Positions 24,401 through 35,800 of a stretch of 64,000 bases of DNA are shown piece after piece. Both the position numbers and the translations under genes were made by a program. The notes under the pieces are model-generated. The model had not been told where the DNA came from and searched no databases. It saw nothing but the letters and a program-made list of their open reading frames with translations. The stretch comes from Callipepla californica brunnescens. Its lineage: Eukaryota; Chordata; Aves; Galliformes; Odontophoridae. The first letter of the stretch is position 1, and each line of letters begins with the position of its first letter. The stretch lies in NCBI GenBank assembly GCA_023055505.1, contig JALIRH010000035.1:3838382-3902381 (forward strand), given 5' to 3'.

Positions 24401-27400
24401 GACTCCTATGTAGTGCTCACGCCTCTATCTTTAGCAGGCAGCCACCCAGCCTCCATTGTGTAATTATCTCAGGAGGACTCACCTCTTATTTTTATTTTTA
24501 TTTTCTTACAAATGAGCTGTTATTGCAGACAGAGCCAGTGTTGGACCACCTATTCCAGGTCTACTTCAGAGCTGAAAGCTTTTCCTGTGAAAAGCTCTGG
24601 CCTTGCCCTGCAATTAGGTCTTTCTGCCTTTCCCCCCCCTTACCCTGCTAGCAAATACTGCTGGAAATTAGCATGCTTCCAGCAGACCAAGGGAGATGCC
24701 CAAGTAGCATTTAGGCTGAACATAAGAGTTGGGGCACTGGGGAGGGAGGAGAGGAAGGAAAAGGCTGGAGGTAAGAAATGGTGCTGTCAGACAGGCTGTC
24801 GTGCCAGTGCTGCACGCAGAGCTGCAGGTCGGAGCTGGAGAGGAAGCAGGAATTGCTGCCCAGGATTTGAAGCAGACTGTATTTCTTTTTTCTGGCACGG
24901 CTGTGGGGATCTTACAAGGGTCCTTGTTGATCTGAATGCCGTCTGCTCCTGGCAAACTCAGAGTGCAGCTTTGCAGGTCGGGCTTTGCCTTTCTGCTGTT
25001 AGCTGCTGCCTGCAGCCTCCATTTTCCAATTGCTGTTTTGTTCTCTCTTCTGATGAGGAGGAGAGTCCAAACAAGCAGCAGAGGAGGACCAGGGGAGACT
25101 GTGCTCTGGGGTCCCCAGCATCACAACACAGACTCTCAGTGGGCTGGTGTGCTCCCAGCAGGTGTCATTGCTGGCTGCCGTGAAGCTTTGCAGTCAGATT
25201 TACGTTCCACATTACGATGTGCTCAGGTACCCTCAATAAGGAGGGATTGGAGAAGCGTGTAAGATCAGCACAGGCATCTGCTCTCCAGGTGAGCTGCCCT
25301 GGCTGCATGCAGTGCTGTAATAATCATCTGCCTTTGGCTCACAGATGCTCACTCCTGCAAAAACCTTAGACTTTGGCCTGGGACATACATTCTTAATTTG
25401 ATAACCACCTGAAATGAAGAAGAAAATTAAGGACGTTTATGTGAATTGCCCGGGCTGGTTAGCAATGGGGTCGTAAGGGAACATGGCTTTACAAATATGC
25501 TCTGTATTTGTGTCCTGCCTCTTCTACGTTTTCCCCACAGCACACAAAGCTCTCTTCAACCCGTTGACACATTACATCTGACAGGATCAAGGTCTAAGAG
25601 ATCTCATGTTCCCATAAGGTTGATGTAACTGGGACATATTCTGCTCCCCGTTTCCTGTGAGTGCCTGAGGAAATGAGCTGCAGTGCTCAACCAGAGCCCT
25701 TAAAGGACAGAGACCTTGTCAGCGGCCTCAGCTATTCAAACAGCACGAGAGCACAGACCACGAAATACAAGGGCACTGCAAATGATGTGTTTCTTGTTCC
25801 AACTACTCCTGCAGCTCCTTGTTTCCCCAGATGGAGACAGGCGTATAGTTCTCTGGGTGCAGCAAGCTTTTGTGCTCTTGGGGGGGGGGGTTCTTGCTAA
25901 AAGCAGTCATTCCTCTGCTCTCCTTCCCTCCCAGCTGAGTGTGATCTGGGATTAAAGCTGTGGGCTCGCAGCCTGGCATTTAGGTGGATGCTGCTGAAGG
26001 GAACTGGCTGGCAGCCGTGTGCTGGGCAGGGATTGCTGGGTGGCAGCATGCATGTGGGCAGCCTGAAATGCCACCGTGGGAATGGCACTGCTGTCACACG
26101 TGCAGGCTGAGAACAGGCAGCAGAGGACATCCCTGCAGTGCCCAACGCTGTGGGTCTGGGAACTAGATCTGGGAGGGGGATAAATCGTTGTGCAGTGGAG
26201 GAGAGCAAGCCTGGCCCTGCAGCAGACAGGGAATTACGCAGCAAAAGGGACCAGAGCCGGCTGCTTCGTGACATCACAGCTGTAAAACAGCTAAAGCTGG
26301 CTGTTAATGGGCAGGGGGGAGGGAGAAATTCAGCCTAAGGCAAGAAAGCTTGTAAAGGAGTGCTTTGCTTCCTCCTGATCTTACCCTGTGGTGCTGCAGA
26401 GTAGATTGGGAGTTGGCTTCATGAGCTCTTTGTGTTCCTTCCCTTTCAGGGGCTGAGCAACGGGGTATGGGTGGAGCAGATCTGCCCACTTTGTGCTCAG
26501 ATTGCTCCTGTTAAGTGCCTGAGCTGGTGATTTTTAGGGGATGTGCAGAACCTGGAGGGCTCTCTCTGCCTCGTTGAGCCCTGATTAGTCTCCAGAACTG
26601 CTGTGCCAATGCCATTGCCTGGAGCACAGCTGAAAGCTGTAATTTCCATCTGAGCAGTTTGGGTTTTGCAGCACTCTGTCTGCTCCAGGACCTTCAGCTG
26701 TGGTAGCTCAGGTTGGACCACCAGAACCCTTTTCTATGACCTTGAACTCTGCCTGTAACACCTATCACTTTCAGGGCAGTAGGACTGCATCGCTGGCAAT
26801 CAATCACTGTTTCAAATAACAGTTATTGCTGCCTTCCTTGGAGGGCTTTGGTGCTGGAAATCCTGTGACCCCCCCCTCCTGCTACAGGCTGACTTGTCCG
26901 CTTAATTTCCTGTTGGAAGACGATGGAAAAGCCTGCGAGGAAGCCTTGTAATCTCTAAAATCTGTTCCAGGCCTCGTGATTCTGGATGAGAAGGCTGTCA
27001 GTGACCGACCAGTAGTGGGACCTTTAAAGGGGATGCAGGTGATCACTGCTCAGGGGTAGTGAAGCACTTGGAAGCACCACCTTCCCCCCCTTTGCTCCCA
27101 TGCAAGCTGCACATTTGCACAAACCAGAGCTGCTCTGCGACATCAAACCAACACTGCTTGTGGAAAGCAGTGAGCTGAGAGCAAAAGCAGGTATTGCTGT
27201 GCAAAGTGGGGATCTCCCTCCCATCTTAAAGAGCGAGGCATGAGAAATGGTAGAAGCTGCTGCATCAAGCAGCACGCTCTGAAAAATCAGTCAGTTGTGG
27301 TCAGTTAATTCCACATAACTGCCTTTTTGGCACTCGGATTTAACGACGTCTAAGCGGGGTGTGATTGAAAAGAAAAGCTATTCATCTGTATTTGTGCCTG

Positions 27401-28916
27401 GAGCTGTGCGAGCCCCATTGCTGGTGGTGTTTGTGTGGGAGCAGCTCTCCCCTGCTCTTGCTGGAAAGCAGAACTGCCCACCAGCTTGGTTTCTAGCACC
27501 TGCACTGCATTAAGACTTGGCTATTCTATTTGTTGGAGGAGGAGCTCGTAGCTGGTGCCCACACTGCCCAGAGAGCCGCCTGGTGAGACCTGTTTGCTTT
27601 TGCTTTTCATTAGGAAGTGAGGCAGTAATTGCAGCAGTGTAATTGCAGCAGCTTTTAGGGGAGGTGGGGGGGCTCCTGTTTAACTGCAAGGGCTTGAGAA
27701 GCGCTTTGTTCGCCCCTCAGAAGCAGAGCATGGCCTCGTTTCTCAGAAAAGCAGGGAGAGGGGGCAAGATGGTTTGCAGATATTTGGATTAAATGCACCG
27801 AGCATTGTCATAGCAACAAGAGAGGGACCCCTGTGAGGAGGAACCATCACAGAGCAGGTGAGAGGGAGCAGGAAGCTGCAGCTCTGAAGGGACAGAACTG
27901 CTGCCAGCAATGCAGCTTGTAGTGCTGGACGTGATTGGGTCTGGTGAGGAGAGAGCATTTCCAGAGTTCAGAGTGTGACACAGCTGCAAGGAACCACTGA
28001 CCTACAGTACCTCCCCCACCTCAGATGTCAGACAACCTCTTCCATTTGTAATTTTTTTTCCTGGTTCTCTTAAGGTGTTGATTTATATTGAGCTTTTACT
28101 GCTTGGATTTGAGAAGTGACAGTCCTGGTGTGCTTCAGTGCTGGTTTCAGCAGGTTGGAGGGGGACCCAAAGATGCATTGGACACAGTCTGGAATAGGAG
28201 GGGCAGCATGGGGAGCCCACAGCACGTGGGAGGGATGGGTTATTCTGTACCAAGCTCGTGGCTGTGGTACCTCTGAGAGCAGAGATGGGAACAGAGCAGC
28301 AGCAGCAGCGAGGACTTCTCCCATCAGCAGCACTTCAGCATCTGTAATTTAAAAAGAAGCAGCACCAGCGAGCTTAGGAGCAGCCACAACGTGAGCTGAC
28401 GTGGCAAGAAATGGCTTTTCCATTCTGCACCTAGCAGACAGCTCCATGCTGCCCAGGGGTGGGCTAACACCATAAGCAAGAACCAGAGTAAGGATCCTGA
28501 CTGTGGGAAACACGTTATCTGATGAGGGAATGGCCTTACATCACTGACAAGGTTGATGAGCCTTTGGAGGAGGATGGCTGATAACCACCTGGAAGGAGCA
28601 GGTTAATGTCCCAAGACAGTACACTGTGAGATAGGTAATTTCTGTGCACTGTGCATTCTGGGTAGCAGCAGGCCTACCTAAATGAAGCTTTATGCAAACC
28701 TCCTTGCAGCTGTGAATGCACCATTAGGCTCCAGGGTAGTTGGTTAAATTGCACTATTGATTTAATGTGCAAGAATGTTTGTTAGTGCAGCGAAGGGACG
28801 CAGCTAATGACTTCTGCTGCTTTCTTCAGATTTTAGTCTGGCACACGAGGACAGAAAAGCCCGTGCTGGTGAATGAGGGGAAGAAAGGATTCACAGATCC
28901 CAACGTGGAAATCTGA
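18420..28916 (+). CDS. B3GAT1: B3GAT1, galactosylgalactosylxylosylprotein 3-beta-glucuronosyltransferase 1 (GlcAT-P)
   Basis: Golgi type II membrane enzyme that transfers glucuronic acid from UDP-GlcA to terminal Gal-beta1,4-GlcNAc, the step before sulfation to the HNK-1 epitope (family knowledge). Coding segments are 18420-18423, 18579-18725, 20950-21458, 23834-24130 and 28830-28916. All junctions are GT-AG and phases agree, giving 347 aa. M14 (18614) is the start of the 334-aa short form. Residues 1-19 are cytosolic, about 20-38 form the membrane anchor (ILAIVLIVLPWTLLITVW), and a stem follows. The GT43 catalytic domain has the metal/UDP motif FADDDNTY (DDD at 208-210) and the probable catalytic base in GGYQESS (E297, equal to E284 of the short form). 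N-glycosylation sequons occur in LNYTHL, NNSQ and ANCTK. The protein ends KGFTDPNVEI. The ORF has no break and every catalytic motif is present. The long start is less certain than the rest because its ATGG lies in a separate exon. Confidence 0.97.
18726..20949 (+). other. B3GAT1: B3GAT1 intron between membrane-anchor exon and first catalytic exon
   Basis: The donor is GTGAGA after CACAAGG and the acceptor is TTGCTCAG; the intron is in phase 1. It holds a pure pyrimidine tract (CTTT-type) at 19021-19060 and a TATG microsatellite at about 20303-20323. The last 328 nt are open in the frame of the next exon, probably by chance. No other gene was seen. Confidence 0.85.
21459..23833 (+). other. 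B3GAT1: B3GAT1 intron with a CR1 fragment
   Basis: The donor is GAGGAG then GTAAGG, and the acceptor is TTGCCTCCAG before ATGCGCAGC. The intron is in phase 0. Apart from the CR1 3' end at 21590-21715, nothing was recognised. Confidence 0.85.
21590..21715 (+). mobile_element. CR1 LINE 3' fragment (degenerate)
   Basis: The sequence follows the 3' end of avian CR1. It has a GGGCAGCCTGATCCAG-type start, a diverged form of the TTGGAACTAGATGATCTTTAAGG core, and an octamer-like tail of CTGTGATTC repeats. It is heavily mutated and 5'-truncated, as usual for CR1 copies. It sits in sense orientation in a B3GAT1 intron. Confidence 0.8.
24131..28829 (+). other. B3GAT1: B3GAT1 last coding intron, 4.7 kb
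   Basis: The donor is ACTAAG then GTATGG and the acceptor is CTTTCTTCAG before ATTTTAGTC; the intron is in phase 0. It contains a G homopolymer near 25880 and A/T-rich runs near 24490. ORFs within it have no recognisable products. Confidence 0.85.
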
Positions 28917-31900
28917 GCGTGCACGGCTGAGCAGAGACCAACACCAGGTGAGAGCTCACATTCTGGAACCATAAGGAGCAACAGCGAAGGAGGAAAACAC
29001 CAGTGGCAGGATGTGCAAACCACACACAGTGACAGTAAGGGAGGGTGTAGTTAAACCCCAGATGGGGCATTGTGCATCTCTTTACCTATGATGTCTTCAG
29101 ATATCACTGCTGGAGGAGCAATGGAGAGGAGGAGCAGACACACACGCTGGTGGCTGACTTCTCCATCATTTCTTCATGCCCTGGCTTCTCTCCCTTAATT
29201 ACCCGAGCATGCAGGTGCATTAAATCTTCTGTATCTCCAGAGTGCACCCTGCAGTTGGTTTGCTAAGAGTGAAGGATGGAGTATCTGCTCGTACCTGCGT
29301 CCAGCCTGCTGCTCTTCATTATTAGGGGGGGGGGGAAATTGATGCACAACTCCCTTTAACCAGAGCGCAGAACCAGGCCTGGAGGGGAGAGGAGATTGCT
29401 GCTTGTTCTCTTTTCCTCTCGCACACGGAGAAGTCAGAGCAGCAAGGGGTATGGGAGAGGGGCGGATCTGCTCAGCAGCAGTGTATTTTTAACATAATGA
29501 GTTCTTACAGCACGTTCCCTCGGGCTGCAGTGATGGAGCTGTGCCTGCTGCAGGGCCTCGCTGTGGCCCATTGGCAGGACAGCAAAGGAAAGCCTGCACT
29601 GCACGCTGTCTGTGCTATATATAGTAGCTTTGCAGAGAGCCCATAGCTCTTCAGCGCTGTCACAACTGCTTTCCACCAACACCCAGTTGCCTAGCAGCAG
29701 CAGTCGCAGCTCTGCAATCCTGAGATGAGTTTTGGGTTAGCTCCAAGGGGTGGCAGCTCACTGCAGCGAGGCAGAGGGGTAATAAACATGCTGGTTGTGT
29801 CTCTGTTGCAGAAGATTTCTTCATGCACAGCCTCCAAGGTTCCTCCCCACAGCATACAGCCAGACATGCAGTAAGCCAGGACACCTCTGCTGACTTCCAA
29901 GAGTTTTAGTGTACCGAAAAAGCAAGCAACACTGCATACATTAACTACCCGGATCCCCCCGCCCTTCCTCATGGACTCTGAGCAGAACCTGACGCTCTGG
30001 GGGTGGAGAAAAAGCACAGAAATACAGGACTGAACTTCCCTAGGAGAGCAGCTGCCCCGTGAGATGCTCGGTTTGGGAGAAGTGCACGATGCACTGAAGA
30101 TGCAGCCCGGCTGGAGGAGCAGCTCTGACTGAGCAGGCTGCTGTACAGGACCCGAGGGTGAGAACGCACACACGAGTGGTGCTGGCCCTGGTGACTTGTC
30201 CTTCCCGAGATGCCCACCCTGTGGTTATGTGTCCAACAGCCCCAGCTGGCAGAGGGGACAGCTGCCTTCCGAGATGGCACCTTAGCCCTTAATTCTAAAC
30301 CTACTTTGATCAGTGTTACTACGCTGCACAAGACAGGAAAGCTTTGGGGGAGGGTGAAAAGCAAGGCAGGTCAGAACAAACCCATACATACATCTGTTTC
30401 TTGTACCCCCTTCTGCTTCCCCTTATTCAGGTCCATGGTTTGGAGGGTGCTCTGTGCTCCTGGATGGAGTTACACACGCAGCATATGGCTCTGGATGCTG
30501 AAAGAGCTGGGGTGGGCTTTAAAGAGATTAGTGAGGCCATAATACTTCATCTGGGCTCAGGTCTTAGTTCTGTTCAGCTCTCATTTGGTTCACGTGAGCA
30601 TTAGGGGTGGGATTCTCAGAAGGGTGCTGCTACATAAAGCCGAATTTCTACTCTTAAAAAATAAAAGTTAACTGCTTAAAACTAGGAATTGAACAAGAAA
30701 AGCCAATTTTAGTGCATTTACCATCCACGTGGAGCATATCCTTCAGCCCTAGTTCCTCTTTCAGGGCTGGACTGGTGTGCAAAGCCACGCTGGAGCCCAT
30801 CAGGAGTTAACTAGTGGGAACAGAGCAGCACCTTTGTAAAGGGATCCTGTGCTTAGCATGCTCTGCTCCTTCTGCCTCTGGCTCCAGGCAGGCTGAAGAA
30901 CCAAGCAGAATATTAGCTGCCTCTTCCCTCTGTAACATCAAAGGACCTGAGATAGCATTGATGAAAGGGTATTCTGTGATGAAACTGTATCTTGCTCCTC
31001 AGCAAGGGGCAAGTGGCTGAGCAATGCAGAGGGCCCTGTGTGCTGCTGCCTTGGCTGACTCTATCTGAAAACTATCTGAAAAACGACAAACTTGCTGAGG
31101 AAGAAATTAAGGTGCAGCTTAGCCCCTCTCCCTACCTCCAGGCAGCAAACACACAATACAACCTTAACTCCACGCAACTTGGCACCCTCCCCTCACAGCT
31201 GTCAGACATCTGATCAACCTCCCGTGCCCCAATTCCTTCAGAATGGTCTGAAGCACAATTTTCGAAGGAAAAAGTAATCCCAGAGTTGGTCTTTTTAGCC
31301 CTAATTCATAGAATTAATGAAGTGCTACAGATGGGATTGTTAGTTTCACAGTGCAGGAGTCTCCCCTTGGACTAATGGCTGTGCATTCCCTAGTATTTAA
31401 AGAAACATTTGGGGTTTTTTTTCAAGTTATTTTCTCCCACTGTCTTTCAGAATCAGTGGGGGAAAGCTGCATTGCTCAGCTCTCAGTCACAAAGCCTTGA
31501 CAATAAGGTTCCTTTCAATGCGTTGGCTGAAGTGCAACTGGGATAGAAAGCACCCAGTTCCACTGGTCCCTCTATGGGAGCAGGCACCGTTACCTTGGGC
31601 TAAAATGGGAGCTCTCCGCGCTCCTTGTACAAGCATCCCAACCTCAGTTCAGTCTGCACACCCTGGAGTGGAAAGAGACACTGTTAAAGGCGTACAAATT
31701 CTTCTGCTAAGGCAGCTCCCAGCGGATGGCCTCTCCTAGCTGCATGTTTTCATTCGCTACCGTCAGCTCCAGCCCCTGCTGAGCTGCAGCCTTCCCTCCT
31801 TGGAAGGAAATAACTTCCAGAAAAACACAAAGGCCCAGCTCCTGACCACGGCCCTGCTCTGATGCTCCTCAGGGTTGGTGAGATGAGTCCGGGCCCTTCC

Positions 31901-32062
31901 AACCTGCACAGTGGCACTGTGGGTCCGGGGAGCAGAGACTCGCACGCTCAGTGAGGCCAGCTCTGGTCAGGGTGGAGTGTATTTACAGCCACACTGTCTG
32001 TTCTCAGTTTTAAATAAACTGTATTTAAATTTGTTAAATAAAATTCAAGTATGGTTTTTAAG
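28917..32062 (+). other. B3GAT1: B3GAT1 3' UTR
   Basis: It follows the TGA at 28914-28916. Two closely spaced AATAAA hexamers at 32013-32018 and 32037-32042, in an AT-rich context, mark the likely distal 3' end. An earlier AATAAA at 30660-30665 could give a shorter form. A run of G occurs near 29325. No coding exon was recognised inside. Confidence 0.6.
32037..32042 (+). terminator. B3GAT1: Probable B3GAT1 distal poly(A) signal
   Basis: AATAAA, with a second copy 24 nt upstream. The gene downstream is on the opposite strand, so this is the last plausible end for B3GAT1. Confidence 0.55.
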
Positions 32063-32899
32063 AGCTAGAATACCCTGCAACTCCATTCTGAAAGGCAGTG
32101 CACACAGCCGGTGCTTCTCAGAGCTCAGATGTGCTCTCCCATCCCATTTGGTTTCTTTCACAACCAAAACCTCATTGCTGCTCCTTTACAAGGGGGAATT
32201 TCATCTCCAGGTGCTTTAAAACGAGCAGGGAGCTCTCTCTTCTCAGTGCTCAGAAGCTCTCACTCGTGCCCGACCTGAAGCAGAACGGTATTTTTGATGG
32301 AGGAGGAAAACACACGTGACTTTTTAGAACTTTTTTTTTCTTTTTTCCTCCTTTCTGAGAGAGTGACAACCTCCATATTAAAACGTAGTGGAAGAAAGCT
32401 CACAGTTAACTCATCTGACAACCAGCGTGGCTTCCAACAAGTGAACCAGCTGCAGCCCGAGCTGATAAATTCCACCCAGAGGTACAACACCACGGGCTTC
32501 CACACCTGGTTACTCACATGTTCACCGACTATTTCCTCCCTAATTATAAAAATGAAGAGGCAAGTAAGAACACATTCTTAAAGTCAGCAGAGAGCTGGAC
32601 CCAGGGCTCAGTTCACTCTCTCTGTCCTGCCTCCAGCACCGTGTTACTCCATCACGTTCACCACGCACAGCCATCCAAGCCACGGCTCCCCAGCAGCAGA
32701 TGAGCTTCTGCATCCCCCAATGAAACAACAAACTCTGGTTCCTTTGGGGCCCGTTCTTTCCTCTGAGCTTACTGCCAAAGAGCAAATCCTTGACCTGGGT
32801 CGAGTGGAAATTAAGAGGCCCAAGTGCGTGGGCCATCATGTCCCCAGACATGCAACCAGGAGTGTTCAAGATGAACCAAACGTGGGAATGAAGCTCTCA
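32063..32899 (-). other. GLB1L2: GLB1L2 3' UTR region
   Basis: Sequence downstream of the GLB1L2 stop and before the B3GAT1 poly(A) signals. I found no canonical AATAAA or ATTAAA on the minus strand here. The transcript may use a variant signal or run into the B3GAT1 3' UTR on the other strand. A run of T (plus strand) lies at about 32330-32345. Confidence 0.45.
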
Positions 32900-35800
32900 T
32901 CAGTCCACGTACTGGGTCCTTCCCAAGTAAGGGATGTCCACAGACTGGATGATCCGTCCTGCAGTGCGTTCCTCAAAAATGACAATCTGCAGAGGAGAGG
33001 GAATACAGAAAGCTCTTCACACAAAGGCTGAGTTACTTAACAACTTCTGAGGGTAAAGGGCACACAATCACTGCGGAGGAAGGAAGCATCATTTAGAAGA
33101 GATCAATCAATGCGATTCGGAACAGTAACTCTGACTCTTCAGCACCAGATGAGGCAGAAAATGAACTATCATCAAATCAGCTTCGTCTTGATTTTGAACT
33201 TGATGCTGCGCTTTGAAGTTCAGCTGAGATTCTTGGCATGTCTTAATGGCAGTCGAAGCCACATTCTCAGCTTCAGAGCAGCACCTCCCATAATTTTCAC
33301 AGATCTCAGGAGATAAGCCTCCTTCCTTTGCTACTGCCCGGGTTTTCAGCTGTAGTGAGCTAATTCACTTACAGCATATGTACATTCTGGGACGTGACCC
33401 AGAGCAGGATCTTTAACAAAACAAAAAGACACCAAAACTTCTCACCTCATTGCTCCCTTTCCACAACCAGGGGCCAGGCAGGTACAGTGTTTCCTGAGGT
33501 CCGATTTTCCAGTAGCGGCCAAGGTTGTGACCATTGACAAACACAACTCCTTTTTCCCAGCCCTGGAACCAGGACAGCACACACAATTAGTGTATCTAAC
33601 ATCCCCACAGGTGCACTTGCACTCTTTCCAGCCACTTCCTGCAAGTTTTCTGCTTGCTTTCCCTGTGCCATGTCTATAAAGAAGTGATTCTTCCCATACC
33701 ACGAGGAGGCAGGGATAAAACCCGCACCCCTTTTACGTCCTGAGCCCACCACAAGTAGAAAACAAACAGCCCTCACCTATGAGTGAACAAGACTGACCAT
33801 TCATTACCAGCTCTCCATGTTTTCTCATTAGGGCCCACTGCAGACTGAACAGAATTACCTGCCAGCTTTAGAAGATGGCTTTTTTACACCATCAAAATAA
33901 TCAGCTTTCTCAAAGCTCGGAGGAAGACTGCAAGGCGGTGGCCTTGACTCGCTCAGAGCTGTGACACCAGGCTCTCCTTAACCAGCTTTCTGCAAACCCT
34001 GATGAAGAAAAAACAGTGAGGAAGAAGAAGGACTTGCCTGTAGCTTCAAGAAAGTGTCCTGTGGCTGATGCTCTATCCACAGCCTTCCACGAAAGAAAGC
34101 TGGACCAACAAAGTAGTCAGGGACTGCACTCCACCCAGCAGCGTGTCGCAAGCTGTAAGAGAATGGGCAAGCACAGCTAACAGCAGGGCAGCTCCGAGTT
34201 CCAACAGCATCATTTCAGAGCCCTGCTTACAGCAGTGGATGGGCTCTGTTACACACAACGAGGCTGCAGTTTCCTTCCACCCCTGACAGAAGGAGCTGTT
34301 TCCTACTGGTAGTGCCTGAAGGTGATATCCTTCGTGCTGCACCTAGCTGAAAGGAACGGGTGCAACATGTCCTGGGCTTCATTCTCCTATGCTTGCTAAA
34401 CCACTGAAATGCACGTTGTTGGTGCAAGAAATGGAGTTATGACTATCTCTGATGTTGCCACAGGTAAAGTTTCTGGGAGCAGAGGACAAATAGAACCAAT
34501 TTGGAGCACCAAAGTCCCACAGAAACCTAGATTTCTTCCACAACATGCTCCTTCCAACCCCTATGAACTGCAGCTCTTGGATTCAGGGAATTTATCGATC
34601 CAGCGCAGCGTGACTGCTACCGAATCACTCCAGGGAAAGCCCACTGTGTTTCCTTTCACAATGCCACATCTTCCTACGCTCTGACTGCAAGCTGACTGTG
34701 CTCCACTGCCACTGGTGTGACCAAAGCCAGGCATGGCAGCTCGCTTGCTGCCACGTCCCTCCCTGCAAATATCCTTCCAGAGCATCCTGCAGTCACAGGT
34801 TCTGCAGTTACCCCCTCCTCACAGCACGTGTGTCCTTAAGAAATTCACAACGTTGATTTTTCCTTTCTTTCCCTCTTTTTAAAGCCTTCTCAGCCTCGTG
34901 CCACCTCTCTCTCCTTCCTACGCACGCTGCGGGAGCTGCGCTATCTTGGGGGACGCACACGTGTTATTTTCTGACGTTAACAAAACTCAAAATAGGCTTT
35001 TTGGAACACAGGCCAGAGCCCACGGGGTATCATTGCCTTAAACTGTGCAGAGAGAGCAGCACAATGCTCTCAAATATTCTGGGGGAAGGTATCAGCAAGG
35101 AACTCAGTGACACACAGATTTACTCACCTACTTCTACGTGGTGTTGCCCTTCTGCTACACGAGCAACTGCTGCCTCCCAGATCCCACCCTGCTGCTAAAC
35201 AGTTGGTTTCAAACGAGCAAAAACGATTTTGAAATCCCACAAACCTTTTCAAGAAGTCAGGTTTCATCTCCAGACTGTAAATCTTGAAGTTCCTCAGGGG
35301 GGTTTTATTCAAGAAGATGTCACCAATTAAGCCTGCAAGAGCAATGGGGGTAATGAAGAGTTGAAAAGCAGCTAAAACTGATAGATTTTCCTCTCTGAAT
35401 GCGAGGAACAGCAGGAGATGGAAAGCAGCCACGCTCTGCAATGGAATTAGAGTCCATATGGACCCATTGCTCATCCAGACTTAGTGGAGAACATTACTAT
35501 ACTTTGGCCTCTCCACTCCCTCCTTCGCTTTAACTCACTGGGCCATTAAAACACCCTCCAAGCAGAAAACATTGCTGGCACGCACAGCAGATGGGGTTTT
35601 GTTGCTACTGTTGGTTTTTCGTCAGCTGCCCACGTTGAGATCTGTTGAAGCAGTATATCAGTTACCTCTCTAATAGGAACAGCAAAATTTAGTGTGGGGA
35701 AGTGCTCACGCCCAGTGCTGATGCAGTGTTTTTCATCCAAAGATCTTAAGATACTTTAAGAAATGATTTCCCTTCAGCACTTCCTTGTTGGGTACTCTGC

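Noticed and set aside
24512..25183. 223-codon ORF in the last B3GAT1 intron
   Set aside because: No recognisable domain, and it lies in an intron with intact flanking splice sites. Cys/Ser-rich chance frame.
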